Assembly (NCBI GenBank): GCA_963700895.1
Contig: CAVOZI010000004.1
Coordinates: forward strand, 233,136-297,135
Origin: Anderseniella sp963700895
GTDB taxonomy: Bacteria > Pseudomonadota > Alphaproteobacteria > Rhizobiales > Aestuariivirgaceae
Length of the DNA stretch: 64,000 nucleotides
Reading direction: 5' to 3'
Shown: positions 21,279-30,626 of the stretch, piece by piece
Layout: each line of letters opens with the position of its first letter
Position numbering within the stretch: position 1 is the stretch's first letter
The notes under the pieces: model-generated
Told to the model about the DNA's origin: nothing
The model's database searches: none
The model's input: the letters and a program-made list of their open reading frames with translations, nothing else
Position numbers and translations under genes: made by a program

Positions 21279-21295
21279 TGATAAAAATTTTATCA
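21279..21295. promoter_or_regulatory. 17-bp perfect palindrome between integrase and regulator
   Basis: TGATAAAAATTTTATCA is a perfect palindrome centred on 21287. It fills most of the 29-bp gap between the two divergent starts: 10 bases from the integrase ATG and 2 bases from the regulator ATG. This is the expected place for an autoregulatory operator of the XRE protein. Binding is an inference. Confidence 0.7.
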
Positions 21296-21297
21296 CA

Positions 21298-21546
21298 ATG
21301 CAAGACCGACAGATAACTGGTGTTCAAATCCGCGCAGCTAGAGGTGCTCTTGGTTGGTCTGTGAACGATCTTTCTGAACGAACGGGAGTAGGCACGGCTA
21401 CAATTGTTCGCTACGAAGCAATTCTAGGTATTCCTAGATTCAGAAAGGGAAATCTGGAGTTGATTAAATCAGCTCTGGAAGCGGCTGGTATCGAATTCAT
21501 CGGTTCGCCAGACGATGCGCCCGGCATCCGCATTCACAAGAAATAA
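21298..21546 (+). CDS. Small XRE-type (Cro/CI) helix-turn-helix regulator
   Basis: This 82-residue protein is nearly all HTH domain: QIRAARGALGWSVNDLSERTGVGTATIVRYE, then LELIKSALEAAGIEFIG, the usual end of single-domain XRE proteins. It lacks a dimerisation or sensor domain. The ATG directly follows the palindrome with no Shine-Dalgarno sequence, so the mRNA may be leaderless. It probably represses itself and the divergent integrase. Confidence 0.85.
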   Translation: MQDRQITGVQIRAARGALGWSVNDLSERTGVGTATIVRYEAILGIPRFRKGNLELIKSALEAAGIEFIGSPDDAPGIRIHKK

Positions 21547-21631
21547 TGTGAACGTGCTGCGTCGGGCCATCAGGCAAATGCCGGATAACGCTGGGTCAAA
21601 TCATGGGTGGCAGCTGCTTCTGGTATTGTCG

Positions 21632-23065
21632 TCAAACAATGGTCTGGGTCAGCGGTGGTCGCATGTCTGCCCAGGGCCGGAGTGCCTCCCAGGCCGCACC
21701 GATGGCAAGCACATCGGCATCCTGGAAGCGCCGGCCGACGATCTGCAACCCGATGGGCAACCCCGAGCCGGTCCAGCCACACGGCACCGACAGGGCCGGG
21801 CAGCGGCCGATATTGTTGAACGGGTGGGTCATGTCCATGGCATGCAATCGCCCACCGGCATCAACCCGGGCGAAATCGGCATCTCGTGCATTCAGATCCA
21901 CCGGAGGCAGCGCCATGGTCGGACACAGCAAGGCGTCATGGCGTTCCAGCACCGCTGCCATGGAGTGCCACTGCCGCGTCCATTCCTGTTCGATCTGCAT
22001 CAGCCGCTGGCCGCTGATCTTCAGGCCTGCTTCGATCAGCTCAACCACGTCCGGGTCCATCTGCTCGCGGAATTCCTTCAGCGTGTGTCCGAACCCGGCC
22101 GCCAGGAAGGCGCCCCAGTAGTCCGTCCAGGTGTCGGTCACCTGCTGAGGCGTCCAGTCCAGGTCGACCGGCTGGACGATGGCCCCGGCCCGGCGGAAGG
22201 TTTCCGCAACCGTGTCGAGGGCATGCAGGACATCTTCATCGACCGCGAAGTAGCCGAGGTCGCGACTCAGCGCGAGGCGCAGTCCCCTCACGCCCCGGGA
22301 CAAGGTATCAGGCAGTGGCTGGTAATAACGCTGACTCTGGTAGTCGGCTTCAGAAGCGCCTTGCGTTGCACTGAGGAACAAGGCGGCATCGTTGACCGAT
22401 CGGGCGAGGGGGCCAAAGTGGGAAATGCGATCGAAGACGCTGCCGATGATGTCCATCGGGATGCGCCCGAGGCTGGGCTTCAATCCGACGATACCGCAAT
22501 ACGATGCCGGAATGCGCACCGAGCCGCCCATGTCGGTGCCTTCTGCCAGGGGCACGCAGCCGGTAGCCACCGCCACCGCCGAGCCACCGGAGGAACCGCC
22601 GCAGGTTTTCGACGGGTCCCAGGGATTGCGGGTGTCGCCCCATAGCGGGCTGCGGGTGAACCCCGAATAGGCAAATTCCGGCGTGGTGGTCTTGCCGACC
22701 AGGATCGTGCCGGCTTCACGCAGCCGCTCGACAATGACGGCATCACGATCCGGTACCCAGGTCTGGTGCGAGACCGAGCCTCGCGTGGTGATCTTGCCAG
22801 CTGTTGGGGTGAAGTCCTTGATGGCAACGGGAATGCCGTGCAGCGGTCCGCGATCGATGCCCGAGCGCAGTTCGTGCTCGGCCAGCCGCGCCTGGTCCAT
22901 TGCCTCTTCCGGATAGACGAAACAGAAGGCGTTGAGCAGCGGATTGACTTCGTCGATGCGGGCAAGGGCATTGCTGACCAGGTCAACCGGTGACAGCAGG
23001 CCGGCCCTGAGTTTGCGCGCCAGCAGGTCCACTGGTGCATAGCACAAATCAAGATCAACGCGCAT
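21632..23065 (-). CDS. Amidase (amidase signature family)
   Basis: It hydrolyses an amide (or acts in an amidotransferase-like role) in the cytoplasm. The amidase signature is complete: PVAIKDF (catalytic Lys), TCGGSSGGSAVAVATGCVPLAEGTDMGGSVRIPASYCGIVGLKPSLG (cis-Ser and nucleophile Ser). The end GLPIGLQIVGRRFQDADVL is also typical. GGAGGGG lies upstream of the ATG at 23065, so this start is preferred to the longer frame beginning 23152. About 477 residues, intact. Confidence 0.92.
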   Translation of the reverse strand: MRVDLDLCYAPVDLLARKLRAGLLSPVDLVSNALARIDEVNPLLNAFCFVYPEEAMDQARLAEHELRSGIDRGPLHGIPVAIKDFTPTAGKITTRGSVSHQTWVPDRDAVIVERLREAGTILVGKTTTPEFAYSGFTRSPLWGDTRNPWDPSKTCGGSSGGSAVAVATGCVPLAEGTDMGGSVRIPASYCGIVGLKPSLGRIPMDIIGSVFDRISHFGPLARSVNDAALFLSATQGASEADYQSQRYYQPLPDTLSRGVRGLRLALSRDLGYFAVDEDVLHALDTVAETFRRAGAIVQPVDLDWTPQQVTDTWTDYWGAFLAAGFGHTLKEFREQMDPDVVELIEAGLKISGQRLMQIEQEWTRQWHSMAAVLERHDALLCPTMALPPVDLNARDADFARVDAGGRLHAMDMTHPFNNIGRCPALSVPCGWTGSGLPIGLQIVGRRFQDADVLAIGAAWEALRPWADMRPPLTQTIV

Positions 23066-23223
23066 CGGCGATACCCCTCCGGCAGTGAGCATCCCCATTG
23101 AGCCCTGAACCGGCCGTGATTGTCGAGTTATCTGGCAAAACCAATCTGGCATTGGGACGGGTTGTGCTGGCCTTGTCCGGTTGGCTTTACCCTATGCAAG
23201 TTCGTGCCTGCGTATCCACCAGT

Positions 23224-23412
23224 CTAGGGTACCGGCTGCCACCGGTCGGGGTTGGTCAGCTCTTCTTCGGAGACGATGAATTTTTCATCATCATTGTTCT
23301 CCATGTGGAGCATCCACTGCAGCGGCCGTTCGATCTCGCTGTAAGGGGCAATCACCACGTAGATGGCGCCGGCGTGCGGTCCGGAAAGTTTCTTGTACCG
23401 CGTATCAATCAT
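23224..23412 (-). CDS. Small hypothetical protein (62 aa)
   Basis: The start at 23412 has GGGAGG 8 bases upstream, which argues for a real gene. The product is soluble and acidic in its second half (MENNDDEKFIVSEEEL), with aromatic residues in IYVVIAPYSEIERPLQWM. No family is recognised. It lies upstream of the amidase on the same strand, about 160 bases away. Confidence 0.55.
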   Translation of the reverse strand: MIDTRYKKLSGPHAGAIYVVIAPYSEIERPLQWMLHMENNDDEKFIVSEEELTNPDRWQPVP

Positions 23413-23893
23413 TGTGGACGCCTCCCGTCTCAAGCCCGCTTTGGTTCAGTTGAAACATGGAAAGACCGGGGCCCTGTGGATGAATGCGAAGATCGCCAAG
23501 ACAGGAGCAAGCTTGGCAGCCTTCTCTAGGGCCCGCTCCGGCAGAGAGGGAAGAAGCGATCGTGGACCTTACCCTGCAAATAACATGATCTGGTTTTCTT
23601 GCGGCAGTTTCATTGATGTGCGTCAAGCCTTGCATTGGGGATCTTCGCCCTGTTCGGTCTGATTTTGGAAGCTAGGCTATGCCTGACGTGTGGTTTGGCG
23701 CTGCTCAAGTCTGGTCGGCCTGGTTTATGCTTTTGTACAGTTTGTCGCGCGGGACAATTCGCCAGGTCCACATCTCGAGCCTGAGGTTTTCAATGTGTCT
23801 CGGCAACAGGTCTGCAGCGCGTAAGAGAGGATCTGTTAGCGACGTCACCCGGATTGGGTTTTCGTTGCCTTGGAAGCCTGCTGTACTACTCTC
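23413..23893. other. Intergenic stretch without a recognised gene
   Basis: Open frames exist on both strands (for example 23405-23635 on the minus strand) but none has a convincing start site or protein-like composition. I see no hairpin or repeat that stands out. Confidence 0.4.
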
Positions 23894-24187
23894 ATGACGA
23901 AAGACAGGCGAAAGCCCCATTCTCGGTTCGAGGTCAACCAGCAGGTCAGCCTGCTGATTGATGACGACAACTGCCGTGTGTTCTGTGAACTGAAGGATAT
24001 GAGTGTCACGGGCGCTAGGCTAGCCAAAGTACCGCTCAGGACGGTTCCCGAAACCTTCAGGTTTGTCATACCCAGCGTAGACATCGCGCTGCCGTGTCGG
24101 GTTTGCTGGACGAGTGACAGCGAGATTGGCGTGGAGTTCATTGGCGACCCGGAAGTCCGTCGTCACCTGTTCGACCGAGGCGGTTAA
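23894..24187 (+). CDS. PilZ domain protein
   Basis: A 97-residue single PilZ domain, the cyclic di-GMP receptor fold. The N-terminal RRKPHSRFEVN resembles the RxxxR c-di-GMP contact, and the DMSVTGARL segment corresponds to D/NxSxxG. The end IGVEFIGDPEVRR is typical of small alphaproteobacterial PilZ proteins. It is followed tail-to-tail by a small membrane protein gene overlapping by four bases. A second PilZ gene lies at 46.8 kb. Confidence 0.85.
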   Translation: MTKDRRKPHSRFEVNQQVSLLIDDDNCRVFCELKDMSVTGARLAKVPLRTVPETFRFVIPSVDIALPCRVCWTSDSEIGVEFIGDPEVRRHLFDRGG

Positions 24188-24423
24188 CCCAGCGTGGCCA
24201 GGCGAGGGCAAACGGTCCTGCCAATCAGTCCGTGGACCGAATAGAGGTGCGTCTTTGTAACGAAGCCAGTGCCGTGGAAATAGGTGCAGTCGAGCTGCGC
24301 CTGTCCCAGACCTGCGCCAGCATACGGTCCGGAACCATGAACAAGCACGCCTGATGCGGTCAGATAAAGAAGCAGCCAGAGCGTTACGACGCCACCGGAC
24401 AGGAAGGTCAGGATTTGCTTCAT
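24184..24423 (-). CDS. Small membrane protein (79 aa)
   Basis: An N-terminal hydrophobic helix (ILTFLSGGVVTLWLLLYLTASGVLV) is followed by a short, probably periplasmic, domain with two cysteines. It could be a signal anchor. No family is recognised. It converges with the PilZ gene. Confidence 0.55.
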   Translation of the reverse strand: MKQILTFLSGGVVTLWLLLYLTASGVLVHGSGPYAGAGLGQAQLDCTYFHGTGFVTKTHLYSVHGLIGRTVCPRLATLG

Positions 24424-24507
24424 GACCCGAGCCTAGCCTAGGCTGGTATAGCAACCGTTTTCGAACAGAAGTCGTCACGAGCGATTGGCGCAGAACAGGT
24501 GGACCAC

Positions 24508-24960
24508 ATGATTGCATCGATACTCATTGCCATGGACGGATCGGCACACTCGCTGAAGGCGGTCAGTATGGGGGCGGCGATTGCCGCGCCACTCAAGGCC
24601 AAACTGGTCTTGCTCAATGTTGCCAAGCCGGACAAGGCCATCGAGGCCATGCGGCAGTTTGCCAGAACGGAACACGCCACCGACCGCGATGCTGATATCA
24701 TCGACATTCTCAAGCGAGGCGCAGAGGAGATGCTGAAGGGCGCTGCCAGCAAGGCCCAGGCAGCCGGCGTTGAAGAGGTGGTTGTTGAAGTCATGGAAGG
24801 TCCGATTGCCCGCACCATCGTGGCCAGAGCCGAAGAGCACGGTGTCGACATGATCGTCGTGGGGTCCAGGGGGCTGGGAGACATAGAGGGATTGCTGCGC
24901 GGTGGCGTCTCGCACCGGGTCGAGACATTGGCAAAATGTCCTGTCTTGGTGGTGAAATGA
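24508..24960 (+). CDS. Universal stress protein (UspA family)
   Basis: A 150-residue single Usp domain. SILIAMDGSAHSLKAV is the first strand and loop; the ATP-binding signature IVVGSRGLGDIEGLLRGGVSHRV (G-2x-G-9x-G-S) is complete, so it belongs to the ATP-binding class. The second ATG (24508) has an AGGTGG-like sequence before it and is preferred over GTG 24499. Usp proteins act in stress resistance; the specific role is unknown. Confidence 0.9.
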   Translation: MIASILIAMDGSAHSLKAVSMGAAIAAPLKAKLVLLNVAKPDKAIEAMRQFARTEHATDRDADIIDILKRGAEEMLKGAASKAQAAGVEEVVVEVMEGPIARTIVARAEEHGVDMIVVGSRGLGDIEGLLRGGVSHRVETLAKCPVLVVK

Positions 24961-25040
24961 TCCGGCTGGCTCTGACAGGCTGACAGTGCAGATGTCATCT
25001 CGTGTTGCGTTTGGCTTTCGATCTTTGGGAGGAGGCAGAT

Positions 25041-25382
25041 GTGTCCAGGCGTATATCAGTGATGACAGGATTGATTGTCTTGCTGGCAAGCACGTCTGAC
25101 CTGGCAATGGCCGATGACACCGCAGACGCGGTCGCCTGTTGGTCGAACTATTCCAGTTGTGCAACTGTTTCCTTCGACGATCAGAGCTGGCGATCGATAT
25201 GCTACGCAGACTTCTCAAAATGCCTTAAAGCCGTGCAGCTGCCGAAGTGTCCTGCCGCAGGCCAGGTGCAGGCGTGTTCAGAATTCCTCGCCGACTGCCA
25301 GGTGCTTGCTGGTGCGGATGCTGTCCTGATTGAGCAATGCCAACAGGACGTCGACGTGTGCCTGTTTGCCCACGGTTGCTAG
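25041..25382 (+). CDS. Exported cysteine-rich small protein
   Basis: The GTG at 25041 has GGGAGGAGG just upstream, deciding the start. Residues 1-23 form a signal peptide (RRISVMTGLIVLLASTSDLAMA, cleavage before DD). The mature part of about 90 residues contains ten cysteines, spaced mostly 8-13 residues apart, suggesting five disulfides in the periplasm or outside. No family is recognised. Confidence 0.65.
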   Translation: MSRRISVMTGLIVLLASTSDLAMADDTADAVACWSNYSSCATVSFDDQSWRSICYADFSKCLKAVQLPKCPAAGQVQACSEFLADCQVLAGADAVLIEQCQQDVDVCLFAHGC

Positions 25383-25626
25383 GCGGCTCGAGACCTCGAT
25401 CGGCGTTGAAGGGAATGACCTGCCGGGCATGACTGCTGCGTCGCCGCGTCTCCGGCCGCTGCAAATATTCAGCTCGGCAGCTCTTTTTTGCATCTTGGCC
25501 ACTTGCCCAATCCGACAGCCTCATGCCATCGTTATAGAGAGGCTCGGCGACAGCTTCAGCACCCATGGATGAGGGTGTGGGCCGCCCATGCTCCTTGTCC
25601 GCAGTCAGAACAAGTGAGTGGCGTAC

Positions 25627-26334
25627 ATGGGCTGGTCAGAGGTCGTCTATTTCAACGTATTCTACGCTGTCGTCGCCGTGCTGGTCGTTACCGGTGTGGT
25701 CAGCCTGCTGCTCTGGCTGGGGGCCGGGATCGAGCAGTTCTCCAACTGGCTGGCACGAGTCTTCTCGCCGAAGGTAGTGCCTGATCCTGGCGCGGAAGCG
25801 CTGGAGCTTTCGCAAATGAAGGCGATTCTGGCCAGGCACGGCGGCCAGTGGATCGGCAAGCAGGACGACTACCAGACCAGGCTGGTTCGCCTGTCACTTG
25901 AGAACTGCCGGTTCCGCAAGGAAGCACTGGACAAGGATGCCAGGATTGATGGCCTTGCGCAGACCGTGGGCGTGCTGGAACGGCGCATAGCCGACCTGCA
26001 GAACACCCTGCAGCCGCTGCAGGTTGAGGCAGACAGCAAGGACGCCACGATCAGCCGGTTGATGGATCAGCTTGCCGCCCGGGAGATGGAACTCGATGCA
26101 ATCGCAGAGGCTTACCAAACGCTAATCGACAGTCATGACCGTGAGCTGAAGCACTTGGTCAGACTTTTGGACGGCAAGCCGCTGGACGAAGTCACCCTGA
26201 AGCGTGGCAGGACGTACCTCAAACGGGACATCAAGACGATGCGAAAGGTGCTGCTTGACCTGGAGGCGAGCGCTGCCGGACGGGTGTCAAGACCGGCGGA
26301 TCAGGCTTCACCAGCCCAAGCCGGACATTGGTGA
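25627..26334 (+). CDS. Membrane-anchored coiled-coil protein
   Basis: One N-terminal transmembrane helix (VFYAVVAVLVVTGVVSLLLWLGAG) is followed by a long cytoplasmic part of about 190 residues. Heptad-like stretches (DARIDGLAQTVGVLERRIADLQ, DATISRLMDQLAAREMELDAIAEAYQ) predict a coiled coil. The function is unknown; such proteins often act as membrane scaffolds. ATG 25627 is chosen; GTG 25618 is possible. Confidence 0.65.
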   Translation: MGWSEVVYFNVFYAVVAVLVVTGVVSLLLWLGAGIEQFSNWLARVFSPKVVPDPGAEALELSQMKAILARHGGQWIGKQDDYQTRLVRLSLENCRFRKEALDKDARIDGLAQTVGVLERRIADLQNTLQPLQVEADSKDATISRLMDQLAAREMELDAIAEAYQTLIDSHDRELKHLVRLLDGKPLDEVTLKRGRTYLKRDIKTMRKVLLDLEASAAGRVSRPADQASPAQAGHW

Positions 26335-26375
26335 CGCGCATGAGGGGCCAGCCGATCAGGTAGGCCGCCTCAGCA

Positions 26376-26993
26376 TTACCGTTCAACCTCGAACAGCACT
26401 TCGTTGCGCCTGAACATGCCGGGCGTGAACGGGTCGTCGTAGTAGGCATAGATGGCGGGACCGGTGGTCGCGTAGCCCTTTTCGTCCAGCCAGTCTCGCA
26501 GGCGGGTCTCGTTGACCTGCATGAGCGCATCGTCGGCGCGGCCAGAAAACCGGATTGCGGCGCGCCGCGTTGGGCTGATTGTCAGCAGGCGGACGTCGGC
26601 GTCTGCGGGTTTGGGCAACGTATCGGGGTTCATGCCCTCCGGCATGATGAAGTGGACCTTCCAGATTTCGCCACCTGCTGCGTCCTGTCCGGGTTGCTGG
26701 GTCACCGGCGCCGTCATGGCGATCTTTTCGCCCGCCCGGTCCTTGGCGAAAATGTAACGCGCCAGCGGCCTGAAGCCCGCCCGCACCGCGCTGTCGCGAT
26801 CACCCTGCCTGGTGACTTCCGCGACGGTCATCTGGCCGTAGTCCCGCACCTCTATATTGCCGTCCTTCGCGACCAGCGCATAGGCCGGTTGGTCGATGCT
26901 GCGCATGTACAGCACCCAGCCGCCAACCACCGCAACGGCCAGCCCGGCAAGGCTCACCACGATCCACAGACTTGCGACCATCATCCTGCTCAT
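26376..26993 (-). CDS. SOUL family heme-binding protein
   Basis: The 205-residue protein has an N-terminal transmembrane anchor (residues 5-29) and a SOUL/HBP domain: IEVRDYGQMTVAEV, RPLARYIFAKDRAGEKIAMTAPVTQ and VHFIMPEGM are the standard motifs, and the end YAYYDDPFTPGMFRRNEV is diagnostic. It probably binds heme or another tetrapyrrole in the periplasm. It converges with the coiled-coil gene. Confidence 0.92.
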   Translation of the reverse strand: MSRMMVASLWIVVSLAGLAVAVVGGWVLYMRSIDQPAYALVAKDGNIEVRDYGQMTVAEVTRQGDRDSAVRAGFRPLARYIFAKDRAGEKIAMTAPVTQQPGQDAAGGEIWKVHFIMPEGMNPDTLPKPADADVRLLTISPTRRAAIRFSGRADDALMQVNETRLRDWLDEKGYATTGPAIYAYYDDPFTPGMFRRNEVLFEVER

Positions 26994-27163
26994 AGATCCA
27001 GGGTCCAGCTTTCCAGTGTATCCGAAACTCGAGTAATCAACTTCGGCAGACTAGACTGTCAGGGCGCTACGGTCATCAGGTCGTTGTGAGCGCAAGAACG
27101 GGGACCGACTGCAGTAGTACAGGTTCTTGCCAATCAGGCCCGTGTTCACCTAACTGGCTTTCC

Positions 27164-27922
27164 ATGAAGATCTCGATCATCACTGCGGTGCGCAATCGGG
27201 CCGGCACCATTGCCGAAGCGGTAAGGTCGCTGCAGGCGCAGAGCCATGCCGAGCATGAGCACATCGTCATGGATGCCGTGTCGAGCGACGGGACGCTGGA
27301 GGTGCTGGCAAACCTCGCCGATCCGCGCATGAGCGTGGTGAGCGAACGCGATGGCGGCATTTACGATGCGCTCAACAAGGGCATGGCGCGCTCGACTGGC
27401 GAAGTGATCGGCATCCTGCACTCGGACGACTTCTTCGCATCGCCGGATGTGTTGTCGGCTGTTGCCGAATGCTTTTCGGCAGGCGAGGTCGAAGCCGTCT
27501 ACGGTGATCTCCAGTATGTCTCGGCTCACGATCCGGATCGGGTCGTCCGGCACTGGACATCGGGCTTGTATCATCCGGACCGGCTGCGCCGGGGCTGGAT
27601 GCCGCCGCACCCGGCGCTGTTCATCCGCCGTGAAGTTTTCGAAGTGCATGGCGGGTATGACACCAGCTACCGCATCGCGGCGGACTATGACGCCATCCTG
27701 CGCTGGTTCGGCCGGGGCGGCATCCGGGCCGGGTACATCCCGCAGGTGCTGGTGAAGATGCGGGCGGGCGGGGTCAGCAACCGGTCTTTGCCGGACGTCG
27801 TGCGCAAGAGCCGCGAGGACTACCGGGCCTTGCGAACCAACCGGGTTGGCGGAATCGGCACATTGGCGTGGAAGAACCTGTCCAAGCTGGGACAGTTCAG
27901 GGTTTTGCCGGAGGGGCGGTGA
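27164..27922 (+). CDS. Family 2 glycosyltransferase
   Basis: A 252-residue GT-A transferase: KISIITAVRNRAGTIAEAVRSLQAQ, DAVSSDGTLEVL, ERDGGIYDALNKGMARSTGEVIGILHSDDFF (metal site SDD) and MPPHPALFIRREVFEVHGGYDTSYRIAADYD. This set matches the WcaA-like/colanic acid transferases. The stop overlaps the ATG of the next dehydrogenase (TGATG), so both are co-translated. It opens the second polysaccharide block. Confidence 0.92.
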   Translation: MKISIITAVRNRAGTIAEAVRSLQAQSHAEHEHIVMDAVSSDGTLEVLANLADPRMSVVSERDGGIYDALNKGMARSTGEVIGILHSDDFFASPDVLSAVAECFSAGEVEAVYGDLQYVSAHDPDRVVRHWTSGLYHPDRLRRGWMPPHPALFIRREVFEVHGGYDTSYRIAADYDAILRWFGRGGIRAGYIPQVLVKMRAGGVSNRSLPDVVRKSREDYRALRTNRVGGIGTLAWKNLSKLGQFRVLPEGR

Positions 27923-29268
27923 TGCACATGACGGACACAAACATATTCGACGCAGCTGTGACGCGCCTGGACAGCCGGTCGGCGCGCATCGGCGTGATCG
28001 GACTTGGCTATGTCGGGCTGCCGCTGGCGGCGGCGTGCGCGCGGGCGGGCTTCCCGGTGACCGGCTTCGACATCGATCCGCCCAAGGTGGAGGCCTTGAA
28101 CCGGGGCCAGTCCTATATCGACGCGGTGCCGTCCTCGGAGCTCGCGTCGCATGTGGATGCCGGCCGGTTCGAGGCAACGGCTGACTTTGCACAACTGGCA
28201 ACGTGCGACGTGATCGTCATCTGCGTGCCAACGCCGCTGTCGAAGCAGCGCGAGCCGGACCTGACCTATGTGGAACGCACCGGCGAGACGATTGCGCAAA
28301 GCCTGCGCCCCGGCCAGCTGGTGGTGCTGGAGTCGACCACCTGGCCCGGCACCACGGAAGAAGTGCTGAAGCCCATTCTGGAAAGGAAGGGGCTCAAGTC
28401 CGGCGAGGACTTCTGGCTGGGCTTCTCGCCGGAGCGGGAAGACCCGGGCAATGCCTCGTTCAGGACGGTGACCATCCCCAAGGTGGTGGCCGGCGACGGA
28501 CCACAGGCCTCGCAGCTGATCGAGGCATTCTACGGCGCGGTGGTGGAGAAGGTGGTGCCGGTGTCGTCACCGGCCGTGGCGGAGGCGGTGAAGATCACCG
28601 AGAACGTGTTCCGGGCGGTGAACATCGCGCTCGTCAACGAACTGAAGGTGATCTACGACCAGATGGGCATCGACGTCTGGGAGGTGATCGATGCTGCCTC
28701 CACCAAGCCGTTCGGTTACATGCCGTTCTATCCGGGCCCCGGCCTTGGCGGGCACTGCATCCCCATCGATCCGTTCTACCTGACCTGGAAATCGCGCGAG
28801 TACGGCGTGCCGACCCGCTTCATCGAACTGGCCGGCGAGATCAACGTGTCGATGCCGCGCTACGTGATTGCCAGGCTGGAGGAAGCACTCGACCGGCGCC
28901 TGAAAGTGTCGCTGGGCTCAGCGAAGGTGCTGATCCTGGGCCTCGCCTACAAGAAGAACGTCTCGGACATACGCGAAAGCCCGTCACTGGTGCTGATCGA
29001 GCAGCTGGAGAAGCGGGGCACGTCGGTTGACTTCCATGACCCGCATGTTGAGACGGTGCCGATGACCCGCGAGCACGCCAACCTTGCGGGACGCAGGTCA
29101 GTGACCCTGACAGCCGAAGCGATCGCCGGATACGATGCGGTGCTCGTGTCCACCGATCATGATGCCGTCGACTATGCGATGATTGCGGAGCACGCAAAGC
29201 TGGTGATCGATACCCGCAACGTGTTCGCCCGCAAGGGGCTTGGCGGAGCCAACGTCGTCAAGGCGTGA
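27922..29268 (+). CDS. Nucleotide sugar dehydrogenase (UDP-N-acetylglucosamine 6-dehydrogenase type, WbpA/TviB-like)
   Basis: It oxidises a UDP-hexose or UDP-HexNAc at C6 with two NAD+. RIGVIGLGYVGLPLAAA is the Rossmann loop; CVPTPLSKQREPDL, ESTTWPGTTEE, FSPEREDPGN, TENVFRAVNIALVNELK, and PGPGLGGHCIPIDPFYL (catalytic Cys) are diagnostic of the WbpA/TviB group rather than the ugd group at 2.0-3.4 kb. The 448-residue frame is intact. GGAGGGG precedes the ATG. Substrate specificity between GlcNAc and Glc cannot be decided here. Confidence 0.93.
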   Translation: MHMTDTNIFDAAVTRLDSRSARIGVIGLGYVGLPLAAACARAGFPVTGFDIDPPKVEALNRGQSYIDAVPSSELASHVDAGRFEATADFAQLATCDVIVICVPTPLSKQREPDLTYVERTGETIAQSLRPGQLVVLESTTWPGTTEEVLKPILERKGLKSGEDFWLGFSPEREDPGNASFRTVTIPKVVAGDGPQASQLIEAFYGAVVEKVVPVSSPAVAEAVKITENVFRAVNIALVNELKVIYDQMGIDVWEVIDAASTKPFGYMPFYPGPGLGGHCIPIDPFYLTWKSREYGVPTRFIELAGEINVSMPRYVIARLEEALDRRLKVSLGSAKVLILGLAYKKNVSDIRESPSLVLIEQLEKRGTSVDFHDPHVETVPMTREHANLAGRRSVTLTAEAIAGYDAVLVSTDHDAVDYAMIAEHAKLVIDTRNVFARKGLGGANVVKA

Positions 29269-29340
29269 GCCTGATCAGCTGCGCCACTTCTTGTAGTGTG
29301 TGTTGAAGAGCCGCGCAGCCGGACGGGTCGAGCAGCGTGG

Positions 29341-30413
29341 TCAGCAGCACAGGTATTCCGCATTACGCCGCAACAGCACCCGGCCGGTATAGTCACGGAC
29401 AATATCGAGCGCCATCATGGTCCTGTCGCCGGTGCCTGCAGGTAATTGGCAATGGCCCGGTTTGCCCAGTCTACGGCCTCGCTCAAGGTCAAGCGCAATG
29501 GGCAGCGCCGTGGTGTCAAGCAACATGCGGCGGCCGAGCAGGAAACCCGTACATCACCGGCAACGCGCCCGATCTTCCGGTGAAGGCGCGTCAACCTGCT
29601 GCCAGTCAATGTCATGCTCCTGCTGCCAGCATGGCGAAGTCGACGACGTCCTTCAGCAGAAGCGTCCGTGCGGGATAGAACTTGTCACTGATCTGGCAGT
29701 GGGCAATGAGGTGGATGATGCGGTGCTCCGGAGACGGGACCAGAATGCCGGCAAGGCCGGAAGCCGGACTAGCCTGTTCGATCACGTCAGCCGGGTCGAG
29801 CGGGTCGGCTGCCATCGTCCCAGATAGACCGTGTATGCAATTCGACAGCCAAATCTCCTGCCGGGCGAGACCAGCGGGGATAGTGGTAGTGGTCTTCCTC
29901 GCGGTAGGCTTCTTCCGTCCGGTCGCGTGTAACCAGCCTTGTCGTAGTCAGCGATATCGCTGCCTTGGGCAGCTGGCCCGGACTGACCAGCACGATCCAG
30001 GTCGGACAGACGTGCGCCAGCCGGCACGGTTGAAGGGCCTCGGCCAGGAAGGCACCGCCTTTCAGCGCCACGCAGGTGATGCCATCCGGCAGCGAGCCAT
30101 CTGGCCGATATCGGCAAGGTCCGCCTCATGCTGGCATTTCGCTACCGTTGTCGATTGCTCAATTGCTTCCAGCATCATCCGCAGCCCCGCCGCGTACGGG
30201 CCTTCCACGCCGGCCTTGCGGATGCCGCCGGCCAGAGCCGTTGCCGCGCCGTGTTTGCCGGCAAACTCGATCAGGGCGTGAGTGTCGAGGTCGTTGAGGC
30301 AGCCAGACGGGTCCGTGGCTTGCGCCAAACCGGGCGCGAACAATCTCAAGGCACAAGCCGGCAAGGCTGGCTGTGTGGTCAGGATCCGTGGCGGTGGAAA
30401 TCTGGCGGGTCAT
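29341..30413 (-). pseudogene. Nucleotidyltransferase family protein (NTP_transf_5-like), multiple frameshifts
   Basis: The start MTRQISTATDPDHTASLAGLCLEIVRARFGA leads into several frame pieces that together resemble the uncharacterised nucleotidyltransferase family found in polysaccharide and peptide-modification loci. They include ALIEFAGKHGAATALAGGIRKAG, VALKGGAFLAE (nucleotidyltransferase KG motif), a DLD-like region, ELHTRSIWDDGSRP, and VPSPEHRIIHLIAHCQISDKFYPARTLLLKDVVDFAML. At least four breaks are needed. It converges with the dehydrogenase gene. The span of about 357 codons is normal for the family. Confidence 0.5.
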
Positions 30414-30626
30414 GATAAGCCGTGACCATACACCTGGCTTCTCGGTCCGGTCATGAGCAGATGTAGCCTGGGAGAACTGACGCTGGCGCCTGTGCATCAA
30501 TTCATTAACCGCTTCACGCTAAATTAAGGACAGTTTCTGATGTCGCTTGGGCGGATCTGGCTGAAATGCAAGCATTTCAGTGTCTGCGGATCGCTGGCGT
30601 GCATCGCAGTAAGTAAGTGTGTTGTC

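Noticed and set aside
21515..22645. A 376-codon plus-strand frame opposite the amidase
   Set aside because: It is antisense to the amidase, which has a complete catalytic signature.
30540..30626. Upstream extension of the precursor-like frame
   Set aside because: The extra 29 codons include a Cys/Ser-rich stretch without a ribosome site; ATG 30627 gives the more leader-like peptide.
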